Shown here in pieces: positions 43,563 to 44,913 of a stretch of DNA of 44,913 bases (position 1 is its first letter; every line of letters starts with the position of its first letter). The DNA lies in the NCBI GenBank assembly GCA_903851465.1, contig CAINOI010000072.1:1-44913 (forward strand). Direction: 5' to 3'. This DNA is from an uncultured Bacteroidota bacterium. GTDB lineage: Bacteria; Bacteroidota; Bacteroidia; Chitinophagales; Chitinophagaceae. The translations under genes were made by a program, and so were the position numbers. A model generated the notes under the pieces. The model was given only the letters and a program-made list of their open reading frames with translations. It had not been told where the DNA came from and ran no database searches.

Positions 43563-44795
43563 CTATAAGGTTGCTTTAGCCAAGGCTTGTGTTAAATCTG
43601 CTTCTAGATCTTCTATGTTTTCAATTCCTACACTCATTCTAATCAAGCCGTCAGTAATACCATATTTAATTCTTTCTTCTTTTGGTATGGACATATGCGT
43701 CATGCTTGCAGGATGTGACACCAAGGTATCTACCGTACCTAATGACACTGCACGGGTACAAACTTCCACAGCATTGATGAATTTCTTACCTGCTTCAATA
43801 CCACCTTTTAACTCAAAACTTATTAAAGGGGCATGTTGCTTCATTTGTTTTTTTGCAATATCGTGTTGTGGATGTGTTGCAAGTCCAGTATAATTCACAT
43901 GTGCTATGGCAGGATGTGCTGCTAAAAAATTAGCCACTTTTGCAGCATTGCTACAATGTCTTTCCATCCTAACTTCTAAGGTCTTCATCCCTTGTATTAA
44001 TAAGTAGGCATCAAAAGCGTTGCTATTGCCACCCATTAACGCATGCCATTTCCAAGCTTTTTTGTTCATGAATTTCAAATCTTTTCCTAACATCACACCA
44101 TGCAATGCTGATCCATGTCCGTTTAAAAACTTTGTGGCAGAATGAAAAACAAAATCTGCTCCCAAAGCAAAGGGTTGTTGTAAATAAGGTGTAGCAACAG
44201 TATTATCTACAGAGACTTTGATACCATGTGCTTTTGCAATAGTGCATATCGCTTTTATATCCACACATTGTAATGTTGGATTCGCAGGGGTTTCAAGGTG
44301 AATTAATTTAGTGCTAGGATTGGCTTTGATTGTTTCTATTAAAAGATGTTCATCATGGATATCAATTAAAATAATTTTTACTCCAGCTTCTACCAATACT
44401 TTTTGCATCAGTTCTTGAGAGCCACCGTATAATGAATAATGTGAGATCAATGTATCTCCTGCGCTTAGGTTGCTAAAAAATAAAGTCGTCATAGCAGCCT
44501 GTCCACTTGAATGTAACAATGCTTTTAATTCTAATGGTGCACCTAGTTCATTGCTAAGACCATGTGCTTCTAATGCTGCAATGGTTTGCTCTGCAGCAGT
44601 GAAAGTGGGATTACCCCATCTTGTATACAATCTAGTTTTATCATCTCCTTTAAACCGTTCCATCCCTTCTTCGGCAGAATTAAAAGTAAAAGTTGAAGTG
44701 GCATAAATAGGGGTAGTATGCGAAAAATTATCATTGTCATGTCCCGCAGTATGCAGTGTTACTGTACTAATTCCTTTAAATTTCTTTTGACTCAT
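43563..44795 (-). CDS. Trans-sulfuration family PLP-dependent enzyme (cystathionine gamma-synthase/lyase-like)
   Basis: 410 residues, Cys/Met metabolism PLP family, fold type I. YTRWGNPT (PLP-phosphate Tyr/Arg), HSSGQAAMT, ETPANPTLQ, SVDNTVATPYLQQP and the PLP lysine in FHSATKFLNGHG are present, with LGTVDTLVSHPASMTH near the C-terminus. In methionine gamma-lyase the sequence after the catalytic Tyr is YGCT; here it is YGGS, so the lyase-specific Cys is absent and a cystathionine gamma-synthase or gamma-lyase, or O-acetylhomoserine sulfhydrylase, is more likely. It follows fabH on the same strand by 46 bp. Confidence 0.88.
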   Translation of the reverse strand: MSQKKFKGISTVTLHTAGHDNDNFSHTTPIYATSTFTFNSAEEGMERFKGDDKTRLYTRWGNPTFTAAEQTIAALEAHGLSNELGAPLELKALLHSSGQAAMTTLFFSNLSAGDTLISHYSLYGGSQELMQKVLVEAGVKIILIDIHDEHLLIETIKANPSTKLIHLETPANPTLQCVDIKAICTIAKAHGIKVSVDNTVATPYLQQPFALGADFVFHSATKFLNGHGSALHGVMLGKDLKFMNKKAWKWHALMGGNSNAFDAYLLIQGMKTLEVRMERHCSNAAKVANFLAAHPAIAHVNYTGLATHPQHDIAKKQMKQHAPLISFELKGGIEAGKKFINAVEVCTRAVSLGTVDTLVSHPASMTHMSIPKEERIKYGITDGLIRMSVGIENIEDLEADLTQALAKATL

Positions 44796-44841
44796 AATGC
44801 GGTTGTTTAAATAATAATTATGCTATTTTCTAAAGATACAA

Positions 44842-44913
44842 TTAATAGGCCCATTTTACCCAAGCAGCACCCCAAGTAAATCCGCCTCCAAAAGCAGCTA
44901 ATATTAAATTATC
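44842..44913 (-). CDS. fabH: 3-oxoacyl-[acyl-carrier-protein] synthase III, C-terminal 23 residues
   Basis: The minus strand from the right edge encodes a short C-terminus, LILAAFGGGFTWGAAWVKWAY, then TAA (44844-44842). The AFGGGFTWGAA segment is the conserved end of FabH, the enzyme that starts fatty-acid synthesis by condensing acetyl-CoA or a branched acyl-CoA with malonyl-ACP. The rest lies outside the window. Confidence 0.85.
   Translation of the reverse strand, partial: DNLILAAFGGGFTWGAAWVKWAY

Overview
The window looks like a chromosomal segment of a low-GC Bacteroidota bacterium, most likely of the Chitinophagales/Chitinophagaceae type. The evidence is: a dcw cluster whose FtsI carries a PASTA domain; MraY with an extra soluble loop; FtsZ with a very long acidic linker; a giant secreted protein ending in a gliding-motility/type IX secretion C-terminal domain, followed by a PorP/SprF-like protein; futalosine-pathway menaquinone genes; and several Bacteroidota-type promoters (TTTG-N19-TAnnTTTG) with very short leaders and no Shine-Dalgarno sequence. 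No tRNA, rRNA, CRISPR array or insertion sequence was seen.

Layout. (1) 1-2092: the 3' end of a sensor histidine kinase gene (+) converges on a long, divergent queA (-). (2) 2093-2356: intergenic region with DnaA-box-like sites and four GTG(G/T) repeats at exact 10-bp spacing, which I read as the MraZ autoregulatory operator. (3) 2357-18777: complete dcw operon mraZ-rsmH-ftsL-ftsI-murE-mraY-murD-ftsW-murG-murC-ftsQ-ftsA-ftsZ, all on +, almost gapless, closed by an intrinsic terminator. It makes lipid II and builds the divisome; murF, ddl and murB are not in the window. (4) 18853-24639: housekeeping genes: a TIGR01777-type SDR, a FadN-like fused beta-oxidation enzyme (-), two stand-alone LolD/MacB-type ABC ATPases, a PduO-type cobalamin adenosyltransferase and a small acidic DUF2795-like protein. 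(5) 24636-24845: three perfect palindromes; two of them share their outer stem and flanks but have different inner stems. (6) 24869-30889 (-): SemiSWEET, enoyl-ACP reductase, RecN, an exported TPR protein, a coiled-coil zinc-ribbon protein and a Nif3-like protein. (7) 30966-36555: photolyase, mqnD/mqnB (menaquinone), two tandem 6-pyruvoyl-tetrahydropterin synthase homologues, folE and fabD. (8) 36697-43021: a 1772-residue secreted Ig/PKD/MBG-repeat protein and a PorP/SprF-like outer-membrane protein whose normal start codon is missing. (9) 43031-44913 (-): SSAT2-like acetyltransferase, a trans-sulfuration PLP enzyme and the last 23 codons of fabH.

How the genes work together: the dcw block couples peptidoglycan precursor synthesis to septation. 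folE plus the two PTPS genes form a pterin/7-deazaguanine entry module that may relate to the queA at the other end of the window. fabI, fabD and fabH are scattered fatty-acid-synthesis genes. The giant protein and PorP-like protein form a predicted type IX secretion substrate/outer-membrane partner pair. The least explained signals are the paired palindromes, the start-codon problem of the PorP-like gene, the abutting divergent promoters at mqnB/PTPS, and the paralogous PTPS pair.
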